Source: Aerosticca soli
GTDB lineage: Bacteria; Pseudomonadota; Gammaproteobacteria; Xanthomonadales; Rhodanobacteraceae
Assembly: GCF_003967035.1 (NCBI RefSeq)
Contig: NZ_AP018560.1
Location: 829,001 to 893,000, forward strand
Length of the DNA: 64,000 bases
Direction: 5' to 3'
Position 1 is the stretch's first letter. Each line of letters opens with the position of its first letter. Shown piece by piece: positions 51,866-61,952 of the stretch. The notes under the pieces were generated by a model. It did not search any database and was not told the DNA's origin. It worked only from the letters and a program-made list of their open reading frames with translations. Both the position numbers and the translations under genes were made by a program.

Positions 51866-52333
51866 ATGCCGCGCCGCTTCGTCGCCCGCCGCTCGCCCAT
51901 CCATGGCACCGGCGTGTTCGCCACTGCGCCGATCGCCAGGGGCGAGACCATCGTCGAGTACAAGGGCACGCTGATGACCCACGCCGAGGCCGATGCGCTG
52001 TACGGCGACAGCGGCGAGACGGGGCATACCTTCCTGTTCACCCTCAACGAGCGGTACATCGTCGATGCCAATCGTGGTGGCAACACCGCGCGCTGGATCA
52101 ACCACAGCTGTGCGCCCAACTGCCAGGCGCTGATCGAGGAAAGTCCAGACGGCGACCCGCGCAGGGACCGCATCGTGATCGAGGCGCTGCGCGACATCCG
52201 GCCGGGCGAGGAGCTGACCTACGACTACGGCATCGTGCTCGAGGTGCCGCACACGCCGCGTCTCAAGAAGTTGTGGAAATGCCTGTGCGGCGCGCCGAAC
52301 TGCACCGGCACGCTGCTGAAACCCAAGCGCTGA
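51866..52333 (+). CDS. SET-domain protein-lysine methyltransferase with post-SET motif
   Basis: A 155-residue single-domain SET protein, unusual in bacteria but known in scattered groups. Motifs: SPIHGTGVFA and EYKG (SET-N), RWINHSCAPNC (79-86, AdoMet binding), GEELTYDY (116-121, catalytic Tyr), and a zinc-binding post-SET WKCLCGAPNC (C139, C141, C146) that with C86 would bind one zinc. It should methylate lysine in a protein using S-adenosylmethionine; targets are unknown (ribosomal or histone-like protein are candidates). Two ATGs are possible; 51866 has GGGGA 10 bases upstream, 51857 has none at a workable distance. Confidence 0.87.
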   Translation: MPRRFVARRSPIHGTGVFATAPIARGETIVEYKGTLMTHAEADALYGDSGETGHTFLFTLNERYIVDANRGGNTARWINHSCAPNCQALIEESPDGDPRRDRIVIEALRDIRPGEELTYDYGIVLEVPHTPRLKKLWKCLCGAPNCTGTLLKPKR

Positions 52334-52367
52334 AAAAGACGCCGCCGCGCATGTCGGCGGCGGCGTC
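52333..52367 (-). terminator. Intrinsic terminator of the glp operon
   Basis: On the minus strand, GACGCCGCCG and CGGCGGCGTC arms (52338-52367) are followed by TTTTT, about 98 bases after the glpK stop. In the plus direction there is no T-tract, so it serves the minus-strand glp genes rather than the SET gene. Confidence 0.75.
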
Positions 52368-52464
52368 GGTTACGCGCTTTCCCAAATCCTCGGTTTTGAA
52401 GAGCCTGCGCGGCTTGGGTTCCGGGCTGACGGCTGTGGCGCCGGTCGCTACGGCCGTTTTGGGT

Positions 52465-53991
<1,527 letters not shown>

Positions 53992-54819
53992 TCAGACGTT
54001 GCGGGTGTCGGCACCCGCGTCCGTGGTGGTGAGCACGCGCAGCCGCGCGGGCAGGAACGGATAGATCAGCCATTGGTAGGCGGCGGCGCCGATCACGCCG
54101 CCGAGCAGCGGGCCGACGATCGGGATCCACCAGTAGTTGTCGGGCGAGGGCAGCGCGGAGCGGCCCCAGCCGGCGAAGAAGGCGAACAGGCGCGGCCCGA
54201 AGTCGCGCGCCGGATTGATTGCCCAGGCTTCGAGGTAGCCCATCGAGGCGCCGATGGTGGCGACCAGCAGGCCGATCATCAGCGCGCCCGAATTGGCGCG
54301 CGGCGCCAATTCGTTGTACTGCTCGGTGATGGCGAAGATGCCGAACAGCAGGAAGGCGGTGAGGATGATCTGGTCGGAGAGCGCGTGCATCGGCGTGATC
54401 GCCAGCCCCGGATGGGTGAAGAACACGCCGGCCGCGCCGCCGGCCTCGCGGGTGAGCTGGTGCGCGGCGTTGTAGTGGTCGATCACCGGCGCGAACAAGA
54501 GATACACCACGCCCGCGCCGAGAAAGCCGCCGATCACCTGCGCCACGCTGTAGGGCAGCACTTTCTTCCACGGGAAACCGCGAAACAGCGCCAGCGCGAG
54601 CGTCACCGCCGGATTGGCATGCGTGCCCGACACCGAGCCGGTGGCATAGATGGCGATGGTGACCGCCAGCCCCCAGGCGATGCACACGCCCCAGTAGGCG
54701 TTCTGGTAGGGGCTGGGGTCGTAGAGCACGTACATGCAGGCGACCGAATCGCCAAGCGCGATGATGATGAAGACGGCGACGGCTTCGGAGATGAGTTCGC
54801 CAAGCAGGGTTCGATTCAT
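53992..54819 (-). CDS. glpF: Glycerol uptake facilitator, aquaglyceroporin
   Basis: A 275-residue aquaporin-family channel with six helices and two half-helix NPA motifs, seen as GTHANPAVTLALA and WAINPARDFGPR; the Asp and Arg around the second NPA fit a glycerol-permeable aquaglyceroporin. It lets glycerol diffuse in to be trapped by GlpK. The ATG at 54819 (MNRTLLGELISEAVAVFIIIAL) starts at the first helix although the frame is open far upstream. Located between glpD (77 bases upstream) and glpK (27 bases downstream). Confidence 0.95.
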   Translation of the reverse strand: MNRTLLGELISEAVAVFIIIALGDSVACMYVLYDPSPYQNAYWGVCIAWGLAVTIAIYATGSVSGTHANPAVTLALALFRGFPWKKVLPYSVAQVIGGFLGAGVVYLLFAPVIDHYNAAHQLTREAGGAAGVFFTHPGLAITPMHALSDQIILTAFLLFGIFAITEQYNELAPRANSGALMIGLLVATIGASMGYLEAWAINPARDFGPRLFAFFAGWGRSALPSPDNYWWIPIVGPLLGGVIGAAAYQWLIYPFLPARLRVLTTTDAGADTRNV

Positions 54820-54896
54820 ACGATTGGCCTCTCGATGGATGAAGGTCGCGCAACCGGCGCGGCGGCGGTCGAACGGGAGTGCCCCGCGGCGCGGCC

Positions 54897-56402
54897 TTAA
54901 GCGGTGCCGGCCGCGGCGGATTGCGTATCGGCGAGATAGGCCGCCAGGCGTGCGGCGTCGGCGGGCGTCACGTGCAGGCCGAGCTTGCTGCGGCGCCAGA
55001 GGATGTCCTCGGCGGTCTGCGCCCATTCGTGCTCGCGCAGGTAATCGACCTCGGCCTGATAGAGCTCGGCGCCGAACGCGATGCCGAGCGCGTCGAGCGA
55101 GCCGGCTTCGCCCAGGATGCGTTCGCCGCGCGTGCCGTATTGGTGCGCCAGCCGCCAGGCGAGACTCGCGGTCAGCCACGGGCGCTGCGCGCGCCATGCG
55201 TCCGCCAATGCATTCGGGTCGCGCTCGCCGCCGGGCAGCGGCTGCGCAGGGTCGGACGTCCACGCGCCGCCGCGCGTCGGCAGCACGTTCGCGAGCAGGT
55301 CCAGCGCCTCCTCGCCGAGCCTGCGGTAAGTGGTCAGCTTGCCGCCGAACACGTTGAGCAGCGGCGCGCCGTCGGTGTCCAGTTCCAGGCGGTAGTCGCG
55401 GGTGACTTCCGAGGCGTTCTGCTGGTGATCGTCGAGCAGCGGACGCACGCCGCTGTAGCTCCACACCACGTCGGCCGGCGCGATCGCGCGGCGGAAATAG
55501 CGGTTCACCGCCGCGCACAGGTAGGCGGTTTCCTCCGCGTCGATGTGTACCTGGGCCGGATCGCCGTGATAGTCGACGTCGGTGGTGCCGATCAGCGTGT
55601 AGTCGTGCTCGTAGGGGATGGCGAAGACGATGCGGCGGTCCGGCTGCTGGAAGATGTAGGCGTGGTCGTGCTCGAACAGCCGGCGCACCACGATGTGGCT
55701 GCCCTTGACCAGCCGCAGCGTGTGCGTGTGAGGCACGTGCGCGATCTCGTCGAGAAAGCGCACCGCCCACGGTCCGGTCGCGTTCACCAGCGCGCGTGCC
55801 GTGAGCGTGCGTTCACGGCCGGCGGCATCGGCCAGCGTGACCTGCCAGTGCCCAGCCGAGCGCACCGCGGCGACGCAGCGCGTGCGCGGCAGGATCTCGG
55901 CGCCGCGCGCGGCGGCATCCATCGCGTTCAGCACCGCCAGGCGCGCGTCCTGCACCCAGGCGTCGGAATAGACGAAACCGGTATGGAACTGCGGCTTCAG
56001 CGGTGCGCCGAGGGGGTTGCCTTCGAGCCGGATGCGCCGCGAGCCGGGCAGACTCCGGCGCCGGCCCAGATGGTCGTAGAGGAACAGGCCCAGGCGGATC
56101 ATCCAGGCCGGGCGCAGATGCGATTCGTGCGGCAACACGAAGCGCAGCGGCCAGATCACGTGCGGGGCCAGCTTCAGCAGCACCTCGCGCTCGGCCAGCG
56201 CCTTGCCGACCAGGGCGAATTCGTATTGCTCCAGATAGCGCAGGCCGCCGTGGATCAGCTTGGTGCTGGCGCTGGAGGTGTGCGCGGCCAGATCGTCGCG
56301 TTCGCACAGGCACACCGACAGGCCCCGTCCGACGGCATCGCGGGCGATGCCCACCCCATTGATGCCGCCACCCACCACCATGACATCGACCATGCCGGTC
56401 AT
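54897..56402 (-). CDS. glpD: Aerobic glycerol-3-phosphate dehydrogenase
   Basis: A 501-residue (same length as E. coli GlpD) FAD enzyme of the inner membrane that oxidises sn-glycerol 3-phosphate to dihydroxyacetone phosphate and passes electrons to quinone. Motifs: the FAD loop VVGGGINGVGIARDAVGRGLS, TSSASTKLIHGGLRYLE, PLLDDHQQNASEVTRDYRL and the end domain with LAWRLAHQYG. GGAGG stands 5 bases before the ATG at 56402, which is therefore preferred to an ATG four codons upstream. It is the first gene of the glpDFK unit; a perfect inverted repeat lies at 56459-56478 in the promoter region. Confidence 0.96.
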   Translation of the reverse strand: MTGMVDVMVVGGGINGVGIARDAVGRGLSVCLCERDDLAAHTSSASTKLIHGGLRYLEQYEFALVGKALAEREVLLKLAPHVIWPLRFVLPHESHLRPAWMIRLGLFLYDHLGRRRSLPGSRRIRLEGNPLGAPLKPQFHTGFVYSDAWVQDARLAVLNAMDAAARGAEILPRTRCVAAVRSAGHWQVTLADAAGRERTLTARALVNATGPWAVRFLDEIAHVPHTHTLRLVKGSHIVVRRLFEHDHAYIFQQPDRRIVFAIPYEHDYTLIGTTDVDYHGDPAQVHIDAEETAYLCAAVNRYFRRAIAPADVVWSYSGVRPLLDDHQQNASEVTRDYRLELDTDGAPLLNVFGGKLTTYRRLGEEALDLLANVLPTRGGAWTSDPAQPLPGGERDPNALADAWRAQRPWLTASLAWRLAHQYGTRGERILGEAGSLDALGIAFGAELYQAEVDYLREHEWAQTAEDILWRRSKLGLHVTPADAARLAAYLADTQSAAAGTA

Positions 56403-56458
56403 CCCTGCCTCCATCGAACCAGCGCCGGCCTAGCAACCGCTGCGCGAGGGCCGATGGT

Positions 56459-56478
56459 AGCGCCGCAAAAACGGCGCT
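56459..56478. promoter_or_regulatory. Inverted repeat between glpD and the DJ-1 gene
   Basis: AGCGCCG-CAAAAA-CGGCGCT, two perfect 7-base arms with a 6-base spacer, 57 bases upstream of glpD in the divergent region. It may be an operator for a glycerol-responsive regulator or a hairpin in the glpD leader; it does not resemble the enterobacterial GlpR site. Confidence 0.35.
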
Positions 56479-56609
56479 GCGCACGCGGCGCAGCATGTGC
56501 GAAGGCGCAGCGCAAACGCGATCACGGAATGCTGATGACACGCACACCCGCTGTGCATCGGGCACCCGGCACACTCGGCTTTTTTCAAGGCAACCGAAGG
56601 AGGTTTTCC

Positions 56610-57158
56610 ATGACTTCGCATCCGCGGCTTTCCGGACGCAAGATCGCCATCCTCGCCACCCACGGTTTCGAGTATTCCGAGCTCACCGAACCCAAGCGCC
56701 AGTTGGAACAGGCCGGCGCCACGGTGAAGGTGGTCGCGCCGGACGGCAGCGACTCGATCAAGGGCTGGAAGGGCGGCGACTGGGCCGATGCGGTCAAGGT
56801 GGACCTGCCGCTGTCGCAGGCCCGCGTCGAGGATTTCGACGCGCTGGTGCTGCCCGGCGGCGTGCTCAATCCCGACCAGCTGCGGCTCAAGCCCGAGGCG
56901 ATCCAGTGGATCGCCCGCTTCGGCCATGCCGGCAAGCTCATCGCGGCCATCTGCCACGGACCGTGGACGCTGATCGATGCCGGCCTGGTCAAGGGGCGCC
57001 GCGTCACTTCCTGGCCTTCCCTGCGCAAGGATCTGGAAAACGCCGGCGCGCAGTGGGAGGACAGCCAGGTGGTGCGCGACGACAAGCTCATCACCAGCCG
57101 CAAGCCCGACGACATCCCGGCCTTCGTCCAGGCCATCGTCGAGGCATTGGCCGGCTGA
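56610..57158 (+). CDS. DJ-1/PfpI-family glutamine amidotransferase-like protein
   Basis: A 182-residue protein of the DJ-1/PfpI class. The nucleophile elbow is IAAICHGPWTL (Cys with following His), preceded by DFDALVLPGGVLNPDQL and the N-terminal KIAILATHGFEYSELTEP (conserved Glu of the class). Members act as proteases, glyoxalase/deglycase-type stress proteins or chaperones; which applies is not visible. AAGGAGG at 56597-56603 is 6 bases from the ATG, an excellent site. The frame is open far upstream across glpD, but that is not coding. Divergent from glpD. Confidence 0.88.
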   Translation: MTSHPRLSGRKIAILATHGFEYSELTEPKRQLEQAGATVKVVAPDGSDSIKGWKGGDWADAVKVDLPLSQARVEDFDALVLPGGVLNPDQLRLKPEAIQWIARFGHAGKLIAAICHGPWTLIDAGLVKGRRVTSWPSLRKDLENAGAQWEDSQVVRDDKLITSRKPDDIPAFVQAIVEALAG

Positions 57159-57168
57159 TGGGGGAGGG

Positions 57169-57202
57169 CGGGCCCGGCGACCGAGCGCCGCTGCCGGGCC
57201 CG
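57169..57202 (+). terminator. Very stable hairpin after the DJ-1 gene
   Basis: CGGGCCCGGC (57169-57178) and GCCGGGCCCG (57193-57202) pair perfectly, just past the stop. There is no T-tract, so it may stop transcription poorly or stabilise the mRNA end. Confidence 0.45.
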
Positions 57203-57322
57203 TCACCGGCCTTGCGCCTCACCCATGCCTCGCCGCGGTTGCAGCGGGGCGCTTCTTTGCCACACACGCGCGCATTCGGCCGCATTCAGCAGTGCGCCTA
57301 CGGTCGACGTTCGACGGGCGGT

Positions 57323-57502
57323 TCAGGACGAGGGTTTGGGGCGATGCCTGGGCTCGCGCTGGGGCTGGGGATCGTTTTGCGGCTCGCGCGTGGACGCATC
57401 ATCCGGCATCCGCTCGGGCGATGGCCCTTGGCGGGGCGTCGGTTGCTGCTCGGGGTAGCCGGCCGTGCCCGGCGGGCGACGTGCACCTTTCTGATCGACC
57501 AT
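57323..57502 (-). CDS. 59-residue Pro/Arg-rich small protein
   Basis: A short hydrophilic protein, MVDQKGARRPPGTAGYPEQQ then repeated Pro, Gln, Arg and Glu residues, ending in RHRPKPSS. GAGGAG is 7 bases before its ATG, a strong ribosome site, which makes translation likely although no family is recognised. No hydrophobic segment, so it should be cytoplasmic and intrinsically disordered. It lies alone on the minus strand between two plus-strand genes (DJ-1 and M13 peptidase). Disordered Pro/Gln/Arg-rich small proteins of this kind are seen in related genomes without known role. Confidence 0.6.
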   Translation of the reverse strand: MVDQKGARRPPGTAGYPEQQPTPRQGPSPERMPDDASTREPQNDPQPQREPRHRPKPSS

Positions 57503-57667
57503 GGTCGTTCTCCTCAACCCGAAGCCGGTAAGTCTCGCCGCCCCGGCGGCCATGCCATGTGAATGGCGGGCGAGGGATGCGTTCGCGCCGGCGCCGGACG
57601 GTCCGTTTCCCCGTGCAGGCCGCTTGGGTCCATCATGTGCACGGGGGATTTCAAAAAAGGACGCTCC

Positions 57668-59731
57668 ATGCGACACACCCGTTTGTCTTTTTCGCTCAGG
57701 CTCCTCGTCGGCGGCGCGCTGAGCGTGGGTGTCTTGGCGGCCTCGGCGCAGACCCTGCGCAGCGGCATCGATCTGGCCGGCATGGACCGTTCGCTGCGGC
57801 CGGGCGACGACTTCGAGGCTTACGCCAATGGCCAGTGGCGCAAGCAGGCGGTGATCCCGCCCGATCGCGCCAGCACCGGCGTCTTCCTGCAGGTGTTCGA
57901 GAAGGCCGAGCAGCGCACCGCCGCACTGGTGCAGGGGCTTGCCGCCGCGCCGCAGGCACCGGGCGGCGAGGCACGCAAGATCGCCGACTACTACCGCGCC
58001 TTCATGGACGAGGATGCGATCGAGCGCGCCGGGCTTGCGCCACTCGGGCCCGCGCTCGCCACCATCGACGCGATTCGCGATCGCACCGGCCTTGCCCGTG
58101 CGCTGGGCGGCCAGCTGCGGGCCGACGTCGACCCGATCAACGCCACCCATTTCCATACGGCGCACCTGTTCGGTCTGTTCGTGACCCAGGGCCTGGAGGA
58201 TCCCGCTCACAACATGCCCTATCTGCTGCAGGGTGGGCTCGGCATGCCCAGCCGCGAGTACTACCTCTCGACCGGGCCGGCCATGGCTGCGGCGCGCGGC
58301 GCCTACCGGACCTATGTCGCCAAACTGTTGCGCCTGGCCGGCGATGCCGATGCCGAACGCAAGGCCGGCGCGGTGCTCGATCTCGAAACCCGCATCGCCC
58401 GCGCCCAGGCCAGCCTGGTCGACAGCGAGGACGTACACAAGGCCAACAACCCTTGGCCGCGTGCAGCCTATGCCAGCCGTGCACCCGGACTCGACTGGAC
58501 GACCTTCTTCGCCGCCGCCGGGCTGGATCACGTGCCGGTGGTCGACGCCTGGCAGCCGCAGGCGATCCGCGACCTTTCCGCGCTGGTGGCCAGTCAGCCC
58601 CTGGACAGCTGGAAGGCATGGCTGCGCTTTCATGCCATCGACGAGGTCGCGCCCCTGCTGCCCCGGGCCTATGCCGAGGCGAGCTTCGACTTCCACGGCC
58701 GCACCCTACAGGGCACGCCCACCCAGCGCGAGCGCTGGAAGCGCGCCCTTGCCGCGGTGAATGCGGATCTGGGCGACGCGGTCGGCAAGCTGTACGTGCA
58801 GCGGTATTTCCCGGCCTCGTCCAAGGCACAGGTGCAGGCCCTGGTGAAGCACATCCTCGCCGCCTTCGACGAGCGCGTGGACGGGCTGGACTGGATGACC
58901 CCGGCGACCAAACAGAAGGCCAAGGCCAAGATCGCCACGCTGAGAGTCGGCGTGGGCTATCCGGACACCTGGCGCGACTACGCGGCGCTCGAGATCCGCG
59001 CGGACGATCCGGTCGGCAACCGGCTGCGCGCGGAGAGGTTCGAATACGAACACCAGAAGGCCAAGCTTGGCCAGCCGGTGGACCGCGGCGAATGGTGGAT
59101 GACGCCGCAGACGGTGAACGCGGTGAACCTGCCGCTGCAGAACGCGCTCAACTTCCCGGCGGCGATCCTGGAGGCGCCGTTCTTCGACCCGGCCGCCGAT
59201 GCCGCCAGCAATTACGGTTCGATCGGCGCGGTGATCGGCCACGAGATCAGCCACAGCTTCGACAATACCGGCGCCGAATTCGACGACCAAGGCCGGCTGG
59301 CCAATTGGTGGACGCCGGCCGACCAGGCGCATTTCAAGGCGGCGGGGCAGAAGCTCGTCGCGCAGTACGACGCCTACGAGGTGCTGCCTGGCCTGCACAT
59401 CAACGGCCAGCAGACCCTGGGCGAGAACATCGCCGACGTCTCCGGACTCACCGCGGCATACGTGGCCTACCACAAGTCGCTGGGCGGCCGGCCCGCGCCG
59501 GTGCTGGACGGGCTCGACGGCGACCAGCGGTTCTTCCTCGCCTTCGCCCAGTCCTGGCGCGAAAAGACCCGCGAGGCGGCGTTGCGCCAGCAGGTGATCA
59601 CCGACGGCCACGCGCCGGGTCGCTTCCGGGCGCAGACCGTGCGCAACCTGGACGCCTGGTACGACGCTTTCGGCGTGCAGGCGGGCGAGAAGCTCTATCT
59701 CGCTCCCGCCGAGCGGGTACGGATCTGGTGA
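57668..59731 (+). CDS. M13-family zinc metallopeptidase (neprilysin-like, PepO type)
   Basis: A 687-residue exported endopeptidase. Signal peptide LRLLVGGALSVGVLAASA then GDDFEAYANGQW, the typical start of the M13 N-terminal domain. The zinc site is H525-E-I-S-H529 with the third ligand in E586-NIAD590, and the substrate loop ALNFPAAILEAPFFD and the C-terminal PAERVRIW are also family hallmarks. Acts on small peptides in the periplasm. AAGGA is 8 bases upstream of the ATG at 57668; the 35 codons before it in the same frame are not typical protein. Probably a single-gene unit. Confidence 0.94.
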   Translation: MRHTRLSFSLRLLVGGALSVGVLAASAQTLRSGIDLAGMDRSLRPGDDFEAYANGQWRKQAVIPPDRASTGVFLQVFEKAEQRTAALVQGLAAAPQAPGGEARKIADYYRAFMDEDAIERAGLAPLGPALATIDAIRDRTGLARALGGQLRADVDPINATHFHTAHLFGLFVTQGLEDPAHNMPYLLQGGLGMPSREYYLSTGPAMAAARGAYRTYVAKLLRLAGDADAERKAGAVLDLETRIARAQASLVDSEDVHKANNPWPRAAYASRAPGLDWTTFFAAAGLDHVPVVDAWQPQAIRDLSALVASQPLDSWKAWLRFHAIDEVAPLLPRAYAEASFDFHGRTLQGTPTQRERWKRALAAVNADLGDAVGKLYVQRYFPASSKAQVQALVKHILAAFDERVDGLDWMTPATKQKAKAKIATLRVGVGYPDTWRDYAALEIRADDPVGNRLRAERFEYEHQKAKLGQPVDRGEWWMTPQTVNAVNLPLQNALNFPAAILEAPFFDPAADAASNYGSIGAVIGHEISHSFDNTGAEFDDQGRLANWWTPADQAHFKAAGQKLVAQYDAYEVLPGLHINGQQTLGENIADVSGLTAAYVAYHKSLGGRPAPVLDGLDGDQRFFLAFAQSWREKTREAALRQQVITDGHAPGRFRAQTVRNLDAWYDAFGVQAGEKLYLAPAERVRIW

Positions 59732-59745
59732 CCGGCAAAAACCTA

Positions 59746-59764
59746 AGGCCCGTCGTCCGGGCCT
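59746..59764 (-). terminator. Possible terminator of the small secreted protein gene
   Basis: AGGCCCG/CGGGCCT arms with a 5-base loop; on the minus strand it is followed by TAGGTTTTTG. It lies 28 bases after the stop of the minus-strand gene. The T-tract is offset by four bases, so moderate support only. Confidence 0.45.
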
Positions 59765-59792
59765 CGGGGCGGCAAGATGAGGTTTCGCGGCC

Positions 59793-60152
59793 TTACCAGG
59801 CGCGCACTTCGGCCACGCTCACCGTGTAAGTCTGCATGCTCGGCTGATAGCGGAACAGCCGGCCAAGGTCGAAGTCCACCGATTGTCCCGGCGCGATATT
59901 GGTGGTGCCGGCCGGCCAGCCTTTCTTGGACTGCACGATGTTGCCGCTGGCGTCCTTGGCGTCGACCTGGATCTGCGCGGCGGCGGCTTCGGCACAATGG
60001 TTGACCAGCTGGCCTTTCATGCTCATGCGCGGGCTGCCGGCAGCCGCGACGACCTTGAAATCCTGGATGACGAAGTCGGTGGGGGCGCAGGCGGCATGGG
60101 CGGCCAGCGGCGAGGTGAGGAACAACAGAGCGGAGGCGAACAAGGTTTTCAT
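59793..60152 (-). CDS. Small secreted protein, unknown function
   Basis: A 119-residue protein with signal peptide (KTLFASALLFLTSPLAAHA, cleavage near 21) and a beta-rich mature part: CAPTDFVIQDFKVV, then GQLVNHCAEAAAAQIQVDAKDASGN and PGQSVDFDLGRLF. The pattern of a short Ig-like sheet resembles FxLYD-type domains that measure or bind at the cell surface, but this is a fold impression only. Two cysteines (about 22 and 53) could form a disulfide. An ATG seven codons upstream is an alternative start. Convergent with the M13 peptidase gene and separate from the kinase-like gene. Confidence 0.68.
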   Translation of the reverse strand: MKTLFASALLFLTSPLAAHAACAPTDFVIQDFKVVAAAGSPRMSMKGQLVNHCAEAAAAQIQVDAKDASGNIVQSKKGWPAGTTNIAPGQSVDFDLGRLFRYQPSMQTYTVSVAEVRAW

Positions 60153-60311
60153 GGGCGATTTCGTCAACGGCATGTCGCTGCAGATGCGACGCAATCCTGA
60201 TCGGCCGCTGCTCGCAGAACTTGAGCCCTCGACGAAGCCGCAGGCGCGTGCCGCCCGAGGCTTCCGGCACGGGCCTGAAACCCGCGGTGAAGCCAGTGAG
60301 TGGTCGGCCCC

Positions 60312-60992
60312 ATGAATGACGGAACCCGTTCCGACGACAGCCGGCGCATCGCGCACAGGCTGCTCAAGGCCGACGAACTCGGCCGCATCGAACTCGTCGA
60401 GCAGCAAGGGATGGCGATGATCCGCCGCGATCTCGGCACGGCGCGCTGGTGGGCGCGACGCTTTGCCCGTCGCGCGGCGGCCCGCGAGGCGCGTGCGCTG
60501 GCGCGGCTCGCCGGTGTCGAGGGCGTGCCCGCCCTGCTCGCCTGGCACGCTGATGAGCTGCTGCGCAGTTATCTCGACGGCTTGCCGATGCAGCAGGCGC
60601 GTCCAAGTGATCGTGCCTATTACCGCGGGGCGCTGCGGCTGCTGGCGCGGCTGCATCGGCGCGGGGTGGTGCACAACGATCTGGCCAAGGAACCCAACTG
60701 GCTGGTACTGGCCGATGGTCGCCCGGCAGTGGTGGATTTCCAGCTCGCCTGGACCGTGCGCCGGCGCGGCCGGCTGTTCCGCCTGCTGGCGCGGGAGGAT
60801 CTGCGCCATCTGCTCAAGCACAAGCGCACGTATTGTCCCGAGGCGCTGAGCGCGCGGCAGCGGGCCATCCTCGCCACGCCGGCGGCGCCGGCGCGCTGGT
60901 GGCGCGCCACCGGCAAGCGTCTGTACAAGCTGATCGCGCGGCGCCTGTTCGGCTATTGGGACAACGAGGGCAAGGGCCGCGTGCGCGACTGA
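60312..60992 (+). CDS. Small kinase-like phosphotransferase
   Basis: A 226-residue protein with a minimal protein-kinase fold: HRRGVVHNDLAKEPNWLV is the catalytic loop (H-x-D-L-x-K-x2-N) and PAVVDFQLAW takes the place of the DFG metal-binding segment; the ATP-binding N-lobe is reduced and Arg-rich (ARWWARRFARRAAAREARAL). Related small kinases in this group phosphorylate lipid A-core sugars (KdkA/WaaP/RIO-like), so an LPS or small-molecule kinase is possible, and a true protein kinase less so. The ATG at 60312 is preferred to a GTG at 60300. It converges with the ferredoxin reductase gene 13 bases downstream. Confidence 0.72.
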   Translation: MNDGTRSDDSRRIAHRLLKADELGRIELVEQQGMAMIRRDLGTARWWARRFARRAAAREARALARLAGVEGVPALLAWHADELLRSYLDGLPMQQARPSDRAYYRGALRLLARLHRRGVVHNDLAKEPNWLVLADGRPAVVDFQLAWTVRRRGRLFRLLAREDLRHLLKHKRTYCPEALSARQRAILATPAAPARWWRATGKRLYKLIARRLFGYWDNEGKGRVRD

Positions 60993-61005
60993 GGGTGTGG
61001 CGGGC

Positions 61006-61782
61006 TCACTTCTCGACGAAGGCGCGCTCGAACACGTAGTCGCCGGGCTCGCCGGTTCGCGGCGAGGCGACGAAGCCGTGCGCATCGAGCAGCGCGCGCA
61101 GCTCGGCCAGCATCGCCGGGCTGCCGCACAGCATCACCCGGTCGGTGGCAGGGGTGATCTGCGGCAGGCCGATGTCGCGGCTGAGCTGGCCGCTTTCGAT
61201 CACCTGCGGGATGCGGCCCTGATGGCGGAAGGGTTCGCGGGTGACGGTGGGGTAATAGATCAGCTTCTCGCGCACCATCTCGCCCAGATATTCGTGCTGC
61301 GGCAGCTCGCGCTCGATGTAGTCGGCGTAGGCGAGATCGTTCACGTGACGCACGCCGTGCACCAGCACGACCTTCTCGAAGCGTTCGTAGGTTTCCGGCT
61401 CGCGGATCAGGCTCATGTAGGGCGCCAAGCCGGTACCGGTGCCGAGCAGGTACAGATGCCGACCGGGCTTCAGGTCGTCCAGCACCAGCGTGCCGGTGGG
61501 CTTGCGGCTGACGATGATCGGATCGCCCGGCTTGATGTGCTGCAGGCGCGAGGTGAGCGGGCCGTCGGGCACCTTGATCGACAGGAACTCCAGGTGTTCC
61601 TCCCAGGTCGCGCTGGCGATCGAATAGGCGCGCATCAGCGGGCGGCCGTCCACTTCCAGGCCGATCATCACGAACTGGCCGCTGACGAAGCGGAAGCCCG
61701 GGTCGCGGGTGGTGCGGAAGGAGAACAGGCTCTCGTTCCAGTGCTGCACGTCGATCACGTGCTCGGTCGCCAATGCCACCAT
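61006..61782 (-). CDS. fpr: Ferredoxin--NADP reductase
   Basis: A 258-residue FAD enzyme of the bacterial plant-type FNR family, subclass I as in Azotobacter and Pseudomonas Fpr, which moves electrons between NADPH and ferredoxin or flavodoxin and supports oxidative-stress defence and Fe-S assembly. RAYSIAS binds FAD, GTGTGLAPYMS binds NADP, MLCGSPAML is the third core motif and the C-terminal FVEK matches the subclass. Two in-frame ATGs lie upstream; 61782 starts at MVALATEHVID, giving the usual length, while 61818 would add 12 residues. A TAAAAT -10 hexamer lies at 61865-61870 on the minus strand. Confidence 0.93.
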   Translation of the reverse strand: MVALATEHVIDVQHWNESLFSFRTTRDPGFRFVSGQFVMIGLEVDGRPLMRAYSIASATWEEHLEFLSIKVPDGPLTSRLQHIKPGDPIIVSRKPTGTLVLDDLKPGRHLYLLGTGTGLAPYMSLIREPETYERFEKVVLVHGVRHVNDLAYADYIERELPQHEYLGEMVREKLIYYPTVTREPFRHQGRIPQVIESGQLSRDIGLPQITPATDRVMLCGSPAMLAELRALLDAHGFVASPRTGEPGDYVFERAFVEK

Positions 61783-61826
61783 GGGGAGCGTCTCGGATAG
61801 TTGCGGGGGAAAGGCCATCGGCCGCT

Positions 61827-61870
61827 GCCAGCCGCTGGGCTGGCAAACGCATGACAAGCCCGCCATTTTA
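61827..61870 (-). promoter_or_regulatory. fpr promoter -10 and leader hairpin
   Basis: On the minus strand TAAAAT (61865-61870) is a good -10 element; no clear -35 is seen, suggesting activator dependence. Between it and the start lies GCCAGCC-CAGC-GGCTGGC (61827-61844), a perfect 7-base hairpin that would sit in the leader. Confidence 0.45.
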
Positions 61871-61952
61871 GCCCATGCCGGTAGCGTCACGCGGCGTGGG
61901 CTTGCGGCAGGATGCCGCCTGGCTTTGCGCGCCGGGCGCGGCTTTCGCGACA

